In this document: positions 22,897 to 37,800 of the stretch, piece by piece
Layout: every line of letters starts with the position of its first letter
Position numbering within the stretch: the first letter of the stretch is position 1
DNA from: Dipylidium caninum
Taxonomy: Eukaryota; Platyhelminthes; Cestoda; Cyclophyllidea; Dipylidiidae
DNA length: 64,000 nt
Direction of reading: 5' to 3'
NCBI GenBank assembly: GCA_017562135.1
Contig: QEYB01000921.1
Location: forward strand, 310,001-374,000
Translations under genes and position numbers: made by a program
The notes under the pieces: model-generated
What the model saw: the letters and a program-made list of their open reading frames with translations, nothing else
Databases searched by the model: none
Told to the model about the DNA's origin: nothing

Positions 22897-25800
22897 CTAT
22901 GCGAAACCAATTGAGACAAATCGTGCTCCTCAGTGCAGAGAATAATGATCAGGCGGCTATTTTCCCCCTACTTTGACATGACATTTGGGGCAAATTCTGA
23001 CTTACTTTCACCTTCGCATTAGAATGTGCAAATTTTCAACGGAGTGATTCACTTAACCCTGACGGCACAACACCCGACGATGTGTAAGTTAGGGTCGACT
23101 GTGTGAGCTTGGAAGAGAAAACTGTCCATAAATGACAACGCAATGAGGCAGTGCACGGGAAAGAGATCTACTTCTCGACCGCTGTGGGGCAAACAAAGTC
23201 TCGCGGCCCCAAACAAAACGGGTCGACTGCAGTCGCGGTGCCAAATGATAAGTGGAATAAATTCTCCGAATGAGAATGAGGCAGAATTTGCAAGAGGTAA
23301 TGGTGGGAGCCTCGGAGAGGAGGAAGCGAGGGGAGTTGAAGGGACGTGGAACTGTTAAATTGCCCCACTAAGAGTGTAGGGCAGCCCAAGGAATGAGGGC
23401 CAGAGGCGGTCTCGAAATGAGCATTCAACGCGGTGGGACTCGATCACCTACGCGCTAATTTCGAGATCCTCAAGACTGACATCGTAAACGCTCAGCTATT
23501 CGTAGCCTGTCTTCTCTTTTTCTTGTCACTCTGCTTAGTTTTTCATGCGAATTTCGGCATTTTTATTTACCGATGCCCTGTTGTGCCTCAATTTAGTAAA
23601 CGCGGGGGATGAGTTTGACAGAGCAATCACTTACACGTCACTCTTGGCGGTGTAGCGGCGATCAAAGATGGATTCGGGCGCCATCCACTTGATTGGCAGT
23701 CGACCCTGAAGGCGAAGAGAGACGGGAGGTCAACAAAACCCAGGGCGTTAGGCCACACCTGGAGGTGGACGGCCGAGAGGCCACTTCAACCGCCGCCAAG
23801 ACGCAGATTTCGATGCTTCAATTCTAATTGCATAATACTTTTCCCGAGGCAGTCAACCTTTATTGTTTTGCCCTTTCGGGACCTTTTCGTCCCTCTCCTC
23901 CTCCTCCTTCCCCCCTCGAAGACTTATTGTACGTTCATCAACTCGAGTTGGAGAGAAAAAGGCGAGAGGCGGTCACCATCCCCGGCGCTTAAGGGCAGCC
24001 CACGCCTTGTTGACACGAGGTCCCGGGGGACTAACAAATCGGCAGGTTGGGGTGCACAGCTGAGAGGAGAAGTTAATCTACATCCTCATAAGCCCCACCG
24101 AGGCCATTCGGCACGCAGAAGACTTCTGTTTAATTTATTTGCATACCTGAAAAGTTTTGTTAATCACAACTTAGTGGCGCTGTGCACTTGAGTGGAGTTG
24201 AAAAATATCTGGCGCAGTTTGCACTGGGAGAACCGAGAAAACACCACCCTCCTTCGGACAAATGTAAGCCCGAGTGGCGGGTGAAATGGTGAGGAAAATT
24301 GAGTCCCTACGGGAACAGGAGGGCAGGGGAGCGGGAGATCCAGTGCCCCCTCGACCGCGGACGCCTCGCACACAGGACCAGAGTGAAATGCAGCTGCCCT
24401 AGTGAAAGAGCGCATTCATCCTCTCCTCACCAGCGCCTCGGGAGGGGAATGCGATGTATGCACAAGTTAACGGGCCGCTTAACGCCAGACATTTTCTTTT
24501 GGGAGTGATTCAATGAAAATTGCGCCCATCTGTCATGGGGGTGGGGCGAGTGTGAGGAGGAGGAGGGAGAAACCTGACCCGCAGCCTCGGCATATCTTTA
24601 TTCCGTCGCCTGCCTGCCTGCCTGCCTGGCTGACGTGGTGAAATTGATACGTCTCACGACTGGGTCGCGCTCCCTCGGGGACCGTATGGGGCGGAAAAAG
24701 GAAGGGCGGACGCCATTCGTCATGCGGGAGAGGCCCACTGGACACACATTTACTCCTACCGTCTCGGAGTCGGTTTGAATGGTAGGTGGATTGGTGAAGG
24801 AGAATAAAAAAAGGACGCATAGCGCATACTTACATCGCTGCATTTTCTATAGTAGTCACAAACTGTCCTTGTGAGCCCGAAATCGGCTATTTTGGCCACA
24901 AATCTGCTGCCCACAAGGATATTGCGAGCCGCCAAATCACGATGAACAATCTAAAAAGCACATCCTCGTGAAGAAGTGGAAATGTGTCGAGGAGGGTTGC
25001 TGCGAAGTGGGCATTCGAGGAGCTCACATTCAGCCTCGTGAGGTAGTCCATGCCGCGGGCGACCTGCAGCCCGAAGTTGACCAGATGGCCGGTGGAGAGG
25101 CACGACCAAGGGCGGTTGCCCGATTTTTGACCGCTGCGAGGCCTCCGATCCATGAGGAAGTCGCGAAGGTTCCCATACGGCGCCAACTCCACCAACACCT
25201 GAAGCCGACCTGTTAGAAGGGCAAAAAACACAACACCGCGTACGGTTACGACCATCTCAGGGGGCAAACTCATGCAGTCTGTCAGTGGACGAAGCACAGG
25301 GGAGAAAAGCGGCAATTAGAGGCGAGTGGAGACGGGTGAAGGTGGTCCACAGGCTGAAGTGAGGTGCGTTTTGAGCGAGAATCCGTCATTGTCGCTGCAT
25401 CGAAGCAGCATGTTCGTTGAGGGAGGCAAAATAAAACCTTTTATGGGCGGCTCGTACTGATATTTTTATGGGGGAAATTAGCCTTTGAGAGGGAAGTGCA
25501 GCTGGTTGCTCGACAATCTGCTGAAACTGTCCGTCCGCCTATGAACGGAGACGACATTTCATCAGGTGGATTCCAAGCAATCCAGTGTTTAAGCTCCTCG
25601 TTTTTAGTAAGGTGGGCAGAATTCTCCTTTCCGAAGAGGGGCATTCAGTCCATTCGACAGGAGGCGGAGACCATTGCTGAGAAATGTCACCTTTTTCCCG
25701 AGCATACACGAAAGTTTTAGCCCATTAGTTCTGTTTTTAGCAGGCATTGCCCGGTTGTTGTCATGCGACCGCGGCGGTGGACGAGGCGACGCCGTGGCCG

Positions 25801-28800
25801 GTGACAAATTGCAGTTTTGTAAGCGGCATACCACGAGCCGCCTGAGACGCGGACTGAAGTGATGGTGAAAAATCTCACCACCGCTTTCGCCAGTGGCCAC
25901 TTCTGAGACCCTGGTTTCACTAAGGAGGCGAATGCTGTACAGGACAACGAAATTTTGTTACCTCGAGGCGGTTTGATCACTCTCGAATGGGCAATTTGCG
26001 CTGTCAGTGAAACCCTCCCTCCCCCCCCTGCTCCCCGCATTTGTCTACTCTCAAGCGCGAATCGCATCTGTGCAAAGGAGGCCGAACGGTTTGAGGAGTG
26101 TCCGGCCAGGGGAGAACAGTGCTGGTGAAGCTCTTCTCCACACCCGAAATAAATTCAAGCGATGCAGATATGAAGGAATGGAATGCCAAGGCTGCATTCC
26201 CCCCCCCCCCCCCGAACAGCCCCACATCCACCCGCGTTAGCATATTTGGCGTTCCCTTAAAAACGCGCATTCAAATAATGCTGCAACACAAAGAAGTGCG
26301 TTCTACAAACTCAGGAAAGTAATTTTGAAGGGGATGATGCCCTCGTGGTGCACCACTTGTGTTCCGGGGAAAACAGGCATGTGTGTGTGTGTGTGTGCGT
26401 GTCCGTCCGAAAATAGCCTCTGGGCTCCTTCAGGGCGAAATGGGGGAATGAGAGGTGGGCGAAGAGGCACCAAGGCCTCGGCTGCATTCAGACAAGGGGA
26501 TCAGAGTTGAAAAGAGAGGAAGGCATCGACAAGCGGCCCACAACGACGTCAAGTGGCAGGGGAGGAGGGACACGAGTACCGCCAACGTGTGTTCTAAAAA
26601 ACCGCCTCTACTTAACCAAGTGACTGCGGTCGGCCGGACGTCTCCACTTCAGACGAGGAGGCTGGAAAAAGCACCAAGAGACGAGTGGTGGAATTAGCGG
26701 AGAGGTCTGCAACTTGTGCGTGCGTCCTAATGAATTGACAGACGGACAACGCGGCCAACCTGTCCACCCGTTCACCGTGCCAGCCATCCTGGCTGGCAGC
26801 AACCGAAAAGGCACTAAAGTGAGAGTTTGGAGGAAAAGACGATGGCACGACAAGCGCCAGGATCTTTTGGGATCCCCATTGAGCCTCGTTGTCACTGGGT
26901 TAGCAAAGAAGCGCGAGAACTGGGTGGAGAAGCTGTTAAGGGCGAGGCGAGGAGACGATTAAGGGAGGGAGGAGGGGGGGGGAGGGAGACAGCAGCCCTC
27001 GCCTGACATAGAAGGGGCGCCGACTTGAGGCGGGTGGCAGACGGCAGAGGCCGGCTGGGATGCATCAGGAACGCCGCAGACCGCCTTTCGTTGTGACCTT
27101 TGCCGCAAACTTCACCCGTCATTGCCCCGAGAGTCCACCCAGAAGCCTTCTAGAGGCGTGGTGTAGGCGTGAGCTTCCTCTCCTCGTTCTCGCAGTTGGC
27201 GTTATTAAGGAGCAGCATACAACCGAGTTTCTAGTTTTGCCTCATACAATCACATTTTGTGGAGTATTCGGTTCGCCCAGCCGATTTCCCCCTTGCCGGT
27301 GGGCTGATACTCGGCGTGGGACGGTGCCTGTGGGGGACTTAACGGTGGGGAAGACTTGAAGGCGACATTGGTCGTCTCGCGAGCCACCAAACCGCACATT
27401 CATCCACCCATGGACAGCTCTAAGGGCGTGACGACGACGGAGCAATCCGGCGCCTACCACCTCACTGCAGTGGAGAGGAGAGCTGCCAGACAGCTGCATG
27501 TGTGTAATTTTTATTCTCCAAGACAGACGAAGACCCAGTTTCTACATTTTACACTTCATTGGGAGATCAAGTGGCAAGTGAATGTTCAAAGAGGACCACA
27601 GCGGTGGCATTCATTGCTCAAAAAGTGTCAAACTTGAGGATGGCGTTGTCCGTTGTCGTGCGGTAGGGGCGAACAAATGGGAGAGAAGTCTTGTGATCGG
27701 CTCCAGCTCCATCGGCTCAGGCAAGGGTCGTGAAGAGGAGGTGCCCACACAGACGTGCGATCTCCTTTCCCATAGTGGCGGTAACTGACCAACTTCTCGC
27801 TGCTCGCACCAACCTACGTGGACCTTTTAGTTTGTCCTGTCCAAAGTTTCGCGACCGTCTACTCAATAAAGCAAGAGAGGCACCCGACGGGACGCCCAAT
27901 CGCCTCGAACGGCGGGAAGCGAACGTGAAGTGGGCGAAAAGTGTTGGCGAACCCGCCACCCCGGAGAAGCCCTCGTGATTGAGACTCGAGTCCACTTGGC
28001 GGGTGAAGCAGACCCTCAGAGAAATTGTTGGGTCTCCACTTCGAAAGTACTTTTCGGTAATTATTACTATTAGGAATAGTTCCGCGAGGCCAAGTGGAAT
28101 GACAGTCACTCGACGTTGCTTACCTGAGGAAGGTGGGCTAAATTAAGGGGGAAGGCGGTTTTAACCTGACAGGAAGGGACATGGCGAGAGAAATGATTTA
28201 GTTGTCGAGACTAGTGCGGTCACATTCCAGGGAGACAAAAAGAGGGCGGAACTATGCGCCTCGAGGGTTGGCTGATTAGAAATTCGCTATTCTTAGTGCT
28301 GGAAGGCATTTGTCCCGCGGGGCAGAAGGCAGGGCACAACATTCGGCTGAAAATGGTGGATTCCACAAGAAGTTTGCCCCCCCCTTTTTTTTTTTAAAAG
28401 AATACAGGAGTTCCACTGAAATGCAGGCGCGCACGGCCCCAGCGGCTAAATCGCCGACTGCGACGGACCTGAGCTTAAGCGGCATCGACGAGGCGGACCA
28501 GACGCTACTAAGAAAAGCATGAATTTATTTAACCGAATGCATCGTTTCCGGCGCGACAAAAAAGGACATAAACTTTAAAATTTATGCATGTCGAGCACCG
28601 GAGTCCGCCTACTCGCTCTCCTCGACTGGTGTCTGCCTTCACCCGACTGCAGTCGCGACGGCAGCCGGTGAAACTAGTTTTCCTCGGCTTCGCCTTCTCG
28701 AAACTCGAAGCGCCAGGCGAAGGCGCCAGTGGATGCGGAGACACGATTTGTCGAAGTTAAGTGTACGAAGTCGAGTGCCGTGACCAGAACGGCCGAGTCA

Positions 28801-31800
28801 TGGCGCCAGATCGGAGACTCGTAAGTGAAAACGGAGTATGGGAAGGAGTTCCGACCGTAAGCAACTAAGTAAAGAGCGCCTGCGAGGTTAAATTCACGAC
28901 CAGAGGAAAGTGCTTTGTCCTCCTTTGCCATCACACCGAAGGGAAATTCCCCTCCCAGGCCTTACTTAGACGGGATGGAGACGTTTCGCGCGGGGGACAG
29001 GTTTTAACGCAACAAAGGAGGCGCGATTTTGCGAGGAGGGGCGGTTCTCCCCGCCGCCACCGCCCTCGCCCCCACCCGCCCTCATTGCATCCACCAGGGT
29101 GACACAGAAAGTGGGGCGATGCTGCTGCTGTTGTTGTTTTTGTCATTGTTCCTGCTCTCCCAGTTCCTGCTCTCCCAGTTGCTACTGAGGCTGACAGCAG
29201 TCCTGATGCCTTTGACGTGGGTGTTGACAGCTGTTGGTGCCGGTTTTAAACAAGTTCCCGGGCAGCCCACCACGGCGAGCTGTGATACAGGAAGTGCGCA
29301 GAATTTGTGGTGATTTTCACCAAGTCCGTCTCGACTAAGTGTGCGGGGAACCGGAGCAACAGCCCGTCTTTCGACACTACACCCAACCACAACTCAGTTT
29401 CGTCCACTGAAGTGAGGCACCGGTGAAATTAGCGCCTTTGAGGTGAATTTTGACTCGTACTACATCCTCTCATTCCAAACGATTCACAATTTTTCATTCT
29501 CATCATCCCCCCTCTTCCCCTATGGCCACCTTTTGCCTTAATTGTGGCCACTGCAGAAATAACCTCGAAGGTGACCGGTGCGACCCGCTAGACGCCGATC
29601 TGCGTGAGTGGCCTTCGTTTCCGTAGCATTAACGAGATCCGAGTGCAAAGTGTCTGGAAAACGAAATATTCTTTCAAAAGACGCGTTTGTTTAACCAATG
29701 ATGCCTTTATAAAGAGGATTCGTGAAGGATGCGAATTGCCCCTCGCCTCGGCTTCGTCTGGAAAGGTCCAAAGAGAACTCGACTGTGGAGCGGAAGCGCA
29801 GCTTGATGGAGTTCAAGGGAAATTGCAGGAGAAGGCCTCCAGCTCCGTTGAGTAGACGTCGCAGCGGGGAATAGTTGACTCGCCCTACCAGCACTCGACC
29901 CGGCGAGAGACGAGACCGCGGAATCGCAGGACCTCACGTGGGGCGGGAGAGGCGGACACAGCCGTGTGCGAACTAGAAATCGCCCGTCCGACCACGCCAG
30001 GGCGAGGTCTTGGTTGAGTCACCTGACGTCGGGAGGCTGGTATGAATGCCTCCTCCACCGCCTCTCCATGTCTGGACCGCCAATTTCTACGTCTCGCGTT
30101 TTTGGCCCCACTGCCCCCCGGGTTTGGGGCGACGCGGGTGTAGGCGACGGGAGGGTATGTGTGGGCCCTCGCCGAGCCGAGCCGAGCCGAACCGGGCCGA
30201 GCCGCCGTTCTTCCCGCCTCCGGAAGTGCGCGCATACACACGGAGGCGTCAAGACAAACGGAAGGTTCGTAAATCACAAGAGGCGCATTTTTTGTGCCAG
30301 AAAGAAGATGGAAACAGAGAAGTTGAAAACATGGTGTTCGCACTCCGCTTGATCAAACAGTGGATGGTTGTGCGGAAACAGTTGAGTCATCGGCACGGAC
30401 GCAACCCGGAGTTTGGCAGCACCACCCACACACACACAGAGAGAGAGAGGGAGAGAGAGAGACAAACATATCAAGGCCCTACGCAATCCACCTCGCCGTC
30501 TCTCCATCTACTCGGCAGAGAGTCCACTCTGTCTTCCCTCGTCGCCGTCGCGGCAGCGGTGGGAGCAAACGAGGAGGAAGTCGGGGTGTTCCTCCAGCGT
30601 GAGGAAGGCCGAGCCACGGTAGGCGGAGTGAGGCGATTATCCGCCTCACATTCACTGGGTGAGGATGGAGAAAGGACGGACACAGTAGCCGCAAGATCGA
30701 CGACGAGGCGAGAAGCCTTACTGCGTTAGGCTCTTGTTGTTGTTGTTGTTTTTTTCCTCGCCGAATCGGACACACGAGTGTCCGGCATGACTCAGCGTTG
30801 GCATCACTGCAAGACACTGACGATCTTTGGTATCCTCCTCGTAAGCAGCGAGTCAAAGCACAATTTGCCTCGCGACTTATTCCCCCCCCCCCCCCCGCCG
30901 GTCAGAGGGCTAAGGCGCGCTGGGGGATGGACTGGCGCGGAAGACGAGGGAAAAGCGGAATCAGACGCCGAATGTCCCGCCAAATGTTCACAAGATGCTT
31001 ACACCCCAGCGGCCCGATTTACTGCCACCTGCCCCAACTGAAGCAAACACGAATGCCAAACTCTGTTTGACGAGCTGTCAAACGCCCGTGGTTAAGTCTC
31101 AGTACGCAAACACCTGAATGTGTACTCATGGGGTGGAGTCACTGCGAGTAATCCCCATTACTGCGCCAAAGGCAATCGCTGTGTTGTACCCGCACCGGTG
31201 TGCACACTCGACCGACGTGGGCGTCTTCCGTGTGTCAGAGTTGAGGCGAACGCTGGCACACACACACCCACACACACAAAATCACCACTTCTGCGAGGCT
31301 AAATGGAGTGCGGGGCGAAAAAGGGCGCCTCATTTGCCTCAACGGGTGGGCAAATAATTAAAGATGTGATTAATTTGCGAGCCCCTTTTTAATGCCCCGA
31401 GGTAACAGGGCAAAGGAGGTCGTGGCCCGCACACCTCAGCGTGGACTGGGGGCGGATTTACCGACTTGGTGGAAATGTTGGCGCCACAATGGCTTTCAGT
31501 AAAAATGCTTGGCTTCGTCTTGGTTCGCAGCAGTGGAGAAATGTTTGGCTATTCAATCTCAGTGGGCTTCGTGCAAGGAAATTGCCCTACCCAGACTGGG
31601 GGAGAAGGCGTAACGCTCAGCACATGCATTTAAACGGCACAATGTGAATAGAAGACTGTTTGAAAAGGGGACTCTTTAGTAGTTCTCTCATTAGCGCCAG
31701 ACACTGATTGAAGAGGAGGTGCGGAGCGAGTGCTTTGGAGAAATGAATGGCACAACGGAAGGAGTTACCGTGGACTAACTGCCTGAGCTGATGAGGATAA

Positions 31801-34800
31801 AAGGGAAAAATATAAAAAAAGGCACACCGAGAAGGCTGGCGGAGCTGGAGACTCACCATTTTGCGTGCAAACGCCGTAGAGTTGAATGACGTGAGGATGT
31901 GGGTCAAACTGCTTGAGAATTTCCATTTCACGCACCAAGTCCGCCAACTCCTGCTCCGTGAAATTGTCTGCAAGGCGAGGCACAAATTAGGAGAGTCGGC
32001 AACTCCGTCGAGCCTAAATCTCGTGGCCACTAATTCGTTTAACGCCACCGAGATCGCCTTTTGGCCGTAAAGCAGCATTTCTCAACAGGCTTGCATTCTT
32101 CGAAACCCGAGCGGTTCTCAGGAACGGAGAGTCGCGGAGTCTTTTCCAAATCATCCGCGGGATATGACTCCACAGCTCTGTGTCGACTTTCCATGACAAG
32201 CGATACTCGGCAGGAGTTATTCCTAATTTGGTTCCCCCCACATGGACGTCGTGAGTTCGTATAAGCTCATTTCAGTGGACGTCACCATCAGCGGCCATCA
32301 ATTAGTGACAATTTGGACAAAGCAATTGAGAGAAAGGGGAAGGACTGGCACCTGCGCCGGAAACGAGGCGGATACTGCTTCAGAAGACGATGCGTCTCTC
32401 AGAGCATCCTGTGTATCGTGGCCCAGTCAACGCATTGTTGTAATTGAACGCAGCACGTTTACAAGGGAAGTACTACAGTCCGTGGTGCGGCACGAGGTTT
32501 GCCCAGGCCGCAAGGTTCGGACGAGAAATCGCCAATCGCGTTCAACAAGACCCCTTGCAACAACAATTGTTGCCTTTTGCCTCCATTTCGAGGATGACAA
32601 AATTATGTGCAAGCACAAGGCAGCGCCTTTACCTCCTCTCACCACAAAAGACGGCATTTTCGGGGAGGGAAAAGCGCGGCATGGGAGTAGTAGTTCCCCT
32701 CTGGTATTCTCGGTAAAATACTCGGGCGAAGATGCGCCGTTCAGTGTTTTCCCAGGGGGAGGGAAACCTCCGAAGGCCAATAATTTTCACCGACACCATG
32801 CCATGTTGACTTCAGAACCGACTCTGCAAATATGACTGTCTTTTTCTCCTACTTTGGTGCCTTTTTTTCACTTTCCGGCGAGGTTACTTAGGCTGTGCCT
32901 GATTCCACGAAGGCTCACAGAAATATTGTACATCCACTGCACATTAGAGGAAAATGGGTGACACCCTCCTCGAGGGGCCTTGTCTTGAGGCTCCTGGCTG
33001 TCTGATTGAGAATGTGGCGGAAGACGAGGAGACTTCAGCGCCACGGTGGCAGCAACAGTGGAGGATGAAGTGCACTTCGTAGCAGGTAACAACGGTGGCA
33101 GGCACCCATGTAGTCTCAATAAGAATGACAAGATCCCCATTTATCTTAGTTTCTAATGTCCCGAAAGTGGGAGACTAGTAAGAAAACTGCCTACCACGGA
33201 GCGTTTTCACGGCGACGGTTAATTCTTGCGCACTGGCCGCGGAACAGTCGGAGGATTCCCTTCTCCGCAGGCCGGGCAGTACCTTGGCGGGCTCGCTCAC
33301 CACGCCGGCAAAGACCACTCCGAAGGCGCCGGCGCCGATTTGGCGACCGAGGCGAACAAAGTCGCGGGGCACCTCCCAGGCGGGGTCGCTGGGGAGCTTG
33401 TAGGAGTTCGGCTTCTCCTCGCCCCCACCGCCGCCACCTCCGGCCACAGCCGACGCGTCCACTTGAATTATCACAGCCGGGACCTGTGTGGCACAGTGAC
33501 GTGCCCAGAGTTAGACAATAACATTAAACCGCTCCAAGAAAGACCGTCGATGCCTGAAAGACCGTCGATGCCTGAAAATGTTGGCCCGAATGGCCATTGT
33601 GACAAATCAGTGGCCGCCTTGACTAAGCGAGATGAGAGATATGCGGCATGTCGCCTTTCCACTCATTACAAAGCCACTCCAGTACACAAATTTCAGAAAT
33701 TTCGTGAGAGTTATGGCCAACACGACTGTTTTGAGATTATTGTGTGTCTAGCTGGAGAGCACTGGAATGCCAGTCCTCCTGCCGCCCCCAGATTTCTCGG
33801 CAGGGTGACGAAAGAGACCGTCTACTAAGGCACAGGCGGCATTCAGTGAGCCTAGAGACTTTTGGGTCCCAGCAAGGCGTGAGGCATGTCGGTCAGCTTA
33901 ACTAAAAGGTATTGCCAGGGAAGAATTTTTGGGAGTCGCATAGGCAGAGGCTAGAGTAAATCACAAGAGCAGGCAGTAGAAGGAGAGTACGACTTCTTTC
34001 CCCTGTTAGGATACACATACTTCCATCCACCCAGGAATTCTCCTAATTTACTGCATTAGATACAGAAGACTTCGCTAAAGTTCATCTCTTTGACCTTTCT
34101 TATTCAGCCATGGATACTAGCTTTTAATAAGAAGTTAAAGTGGATCATTTATTTTTAGATTTTGCGCAATCACGAGCGATTTTTCAAAGATGTGACATTT
34201 AAGAACCGGAGTTCTATCGAACTGGGGCACTCCTTGTTCCAGTCGCCGTGAACACGCAGTTGGATGTTGGTCTTCGAGGGCAGTCAAGAGAACGGCATTC
34301 ATTTAAATTGCTTGAAGGGGAGGCTGACGGTGGAATGAATACCTTCGAGGAAGGAGCACCAACCTGGAGGTTCCGCGCCTCTCTGGAGCATTCGCCGCCG
34401 GACCGCAGACCGATGTAGGAGGTGGTTGAACCATTGGTGTTTTCCTTCGCCACATCGTGGAAGCAGGTGTGATGGGTAGATGTTGCCCAGGGGTAGAGTA
34501 GATTGGTTTCTCTCACCACCTTGTTTGCCGCTATCGTCCACTTTTTAGACCCGAAGAGGAGTAGCGGCAAACGCTGTCGACGGCAGAAGAAGATTAGAAG
34601 AGCTGCCAGAGTCACGAGGATGGTTACCGGTAGGATGCAGATGAAGGTGAGGGTGGAGGGATTTTTGAACACTTCCAGAGCACGCTCCCCGAAGGATTTT
34701 GTTGGTGCCAGAGCGCTGAGACCTGGTGAAAGACGAGGTGTGAGACCGATGTTTTCACACTCACCGATTGTCTGGTGAATAAAATCTCTCGTGAAATATC

Positions 34801-37800
34801 ATTCAAGGGAGTTAGACTCTGCTTTAAGGGGGCAATAAGTGTGAGTTGAGGTTCACACTACGCCGTCGGAAGCCATTAACCAGGACCGGAGTCGGTGCAG
34901 AAGCAGTTACTGGTTGATCACTTCACTTCTCGATGCCCCCGAGAAAAGGGCGAGGCGAGTCCTGTGAGCCTCGTTCTCGAGAATGACATCAAGCAAACTT
35001 ATAAAAGACCAGACACACAAACTTCTCCAACGACTCCCATTCAGGAGACGGCTCCTCTACTGAAACACCTAAGCCGACGCTCGATTTTGATAAGGCAAGT
35101 GATATGTGTGCTAGTGAGACTTTTAGTGGTCGGATGAGCATGCGGCGTGTGATATTTTTCGCCCTGAGAGGGAGGCCACAACCGCGGACACTTGAGGTCC
35201 ACTGGCCAGTCTGTTATTTTCGGCGATCTCCACTACTCCGAGCCGAAACCGAACACACCCACCAGCAGGCCATTATGTGCGAGAGGAAGGTGTGAAGGCG
35301 GCGTGATTCACCGAGAATCCGTGTTTTCTAATGCGTGCATATCCACGAGAAATAATTGGCTGGACATTTTCGGGAGTCATCGATGCTAAAGGCATAAAAG
35401 TTCATGCGCCAGCTCCTCCAACTGGCATCCTGGCAGCCTCCAAGTTGTTGTCCTCGGATGATGGAAGGGCCAAGGCAACCAGCGATTCATTTCAAGGCTT
35501 TCGGCATTGAAAAAAACTCGTTTCTGGTAAAGTGCGTTCAGACTAACATTAATTCGTGTTTAGCGCCTCATCACACACCCGCGAAACACGACTAGACCAG
35601 CGGAATAATCCGTCAAACCGACTTTAGAGCGGAGTGTACTGATTGTTTCGCCGGCGCACCAAAAAGCCGCGCTTTCTTGTTTCACCAGTGCACTTCATGG
35701 GAGTTTAGACGCGGATTTGGCAAGTCAAATGCGGCCCCAACGTTGGCAGTAATTGTGGAAGATTGCGTTAAAAGGCACAGCCGTAGAAGGGGGACCTTCC
35801 TTCAGGCGCCTCATCGGTTTCGGCCTTTCGGAGGATACAGAGGATGCACAGCAGTGAGTCGGCCGTAAATGTAAAACTAACGGCGGTGAATCGAGCCCCG
35901 AGAGGGCCACAGCGCTGGCTCTCGAAGGCGCCGCTCACGGTTTCCAAAGATGCCCTGGCGTAGGGGTGGAAGGAGTGCAAGGAGGGGACGAATCCCACTC
36001 ACCGGTGCAGTTGTCCACCTGGAGGAACATGTAGCTCCATCGAGCAGCCTGCATGTTGGGAACGGAGGCCACACACAGGTACCCGCCGGTGTCATTCACC
36101 CTGACGGAGTCCAGCTTGCAGCTCAGATGCTGCGTCGAGGCACTTCGCCGGATCGACGTCTACAACAGCAACAACAAAACTGCTCCACCGGTTTTGCTTC
36201 GGAGGAATGGGGAGAAACGGCTTGTTGAGGCAAGGAATGCTAACTGGAAAAAGGCGGTGCACTTTTCTTCCTGCCTCGAGGGGAAAGAGACAAAAATCCT
36301 CGACACACGTGGAGTAGACACTAAATAAATCGCGCTACTAACAACCTTATGTTCCCTCGCCAAATGGCCGAGGTGTTTTCGCGGATTAATGGGCAGATTC
36401 CAAAGAACCCATCAGTCCCCATCCTCGGCTGCCGAATTGTCCCATGGAGTAATAAAGTGGAATTTTCACCGAGGTGCACCGAAAGTCCGAGGACATTTTT
36501 TGATCCCCCTGCTGTTCAGACCACCCCGAGGAAAGCAGACACACGTGGCCTGGCCTCCCAGTCAGTCCGCCCCTCCGCCCCTGCCCCCGGCGTGCCTCAT
36601 TCGACTTATTTTTTGTCAGCCGATAGCCTCAACAAAACACGTCCACCGCCTCCTGCATTCCTCGACCGTGTCCGGGCGCGTCCACTTACGCCCACGGACC
36701 GTGTTCGGCGAGAGGCTTTCGCCTCTGTCTGGCAAGACTTCATTCCAAAAGGCGGCGATGGCGGCGAGATTCGGGACAAAGTGAACAGACTGCGAATAGT
36801 GTCAAGTCTCCACAGACAAGTTGTAATTCACCGTCCTAGGAGAATCCTAACATGCGCGAACATCCGTGTTACCAACACAATGCTTGTTGAGCGTCTTCCA
36901 GTGGTATTTTCCAATCTATTAGGAGTTTCTTTTGTCAAAGTCGGCTAATAATCACGTCTCCGACTGTGCGCTGGGATACCGACGAGATGTGCCGACCAAT
37001 TTACGGGGAAGGGGTTAATGGAGCGACTGAGGAGGGAGGGGGCCAGTGGAGACGGTGAGCGTTGCAGACTGCAGACAGCATATCCTCACGGCAGCCGGGA
37101 CTTGAGACGTTCAACGGGAATACGTAACTGCGACGTCGTCTGCCACAGGGGGATTTTAGTGTTTAAAAATAAGATGAGCTCTGCTGACAGCTGACTGGAG
37201 TGTGCTACTCATGCAGGCGAAAGAAAGTTCTACTTGTCAACGCAGTGGGCTGGTTCGAGGGCGAATTGTGCGACTCTCTCCTCGGTTACACTGTCGACAC
37301 AGACCACGGAGAGTCGGTATCTCGAGACTTCGGATGAGGAGAATTGGAGGAGGTGGAAATCATCGCCGTGATCTAGTCAACTTCGCTTCTACAGACACTA
37401 ACACGAAGGTGAGAATTTCCACTAGCTGTAAGAAGGGCAGCACTGATCCCGGTGAGGGGAAGTGTGGTGCGCCTCGACGGATCCTCCTTCCCTTCGCATT
37501 TGACCACGTAAATGAAAGTCGTACTTACTAGTGCTGGTGCCTTTAAGACCGCTTTGTTGGCGGTAACATGATTATTTTCCTCCGGGTAAAATATTCCACA
37601 CCGGAGTGATAAAAGGGCGACACGATTTCGGGCGGATTCAAAACGCTTTACAGCAAAAGTTGGATCTTTCGGCAAATGCGGGGGAAATAGTGGCAAACGG
37701 CCCTACGGGGTTCTCTAAGTAAGAGGAACTGCCCAAACAATAACAAGAATATCCCCGCGGTTCTGTTGCAAATGATTATCAGGGATTGGTAAGAAAGGAA

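Larger units (their letters stand above)
25210..31856 (-). other. 6.6-kb GC-rich intron of the receptor kinase gene
   Basis: The largest intron certain from phases lies between the alpha-C exon and the hinge exon. It is GC-rich, with C15 and C15 homopolymers, GT, CA/GA, GCCGA and TTG microsatellites, and a short tandem duplication. Many overlapping open frames occur on both strands, as expected of GC-rich sequence; none shows a domain, and all are treated as chance. No transposase or reverse transcriptase motif was seen. Confidence 0.6.

Noticed and set aside
30046..30729. 227-codon plus-strand open frame
   Set aside because: It lies in a GC-rich intron, spans CA/GA and GCCGA repeats, has no domain, and competing frames are open on both strands.
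32242..32835. 197-codon plus-strand open frame
   Set aside because: Intronic GC-rich sequence within the receptor kinase gene, without domain or splice logic; an overlapping minus-strand frame is also open.
36349..36948. 199-codon plus-strand open frame
   Set aside because: Same reasons: receptor intron, GC-rich, overlapping second frame, no motif.
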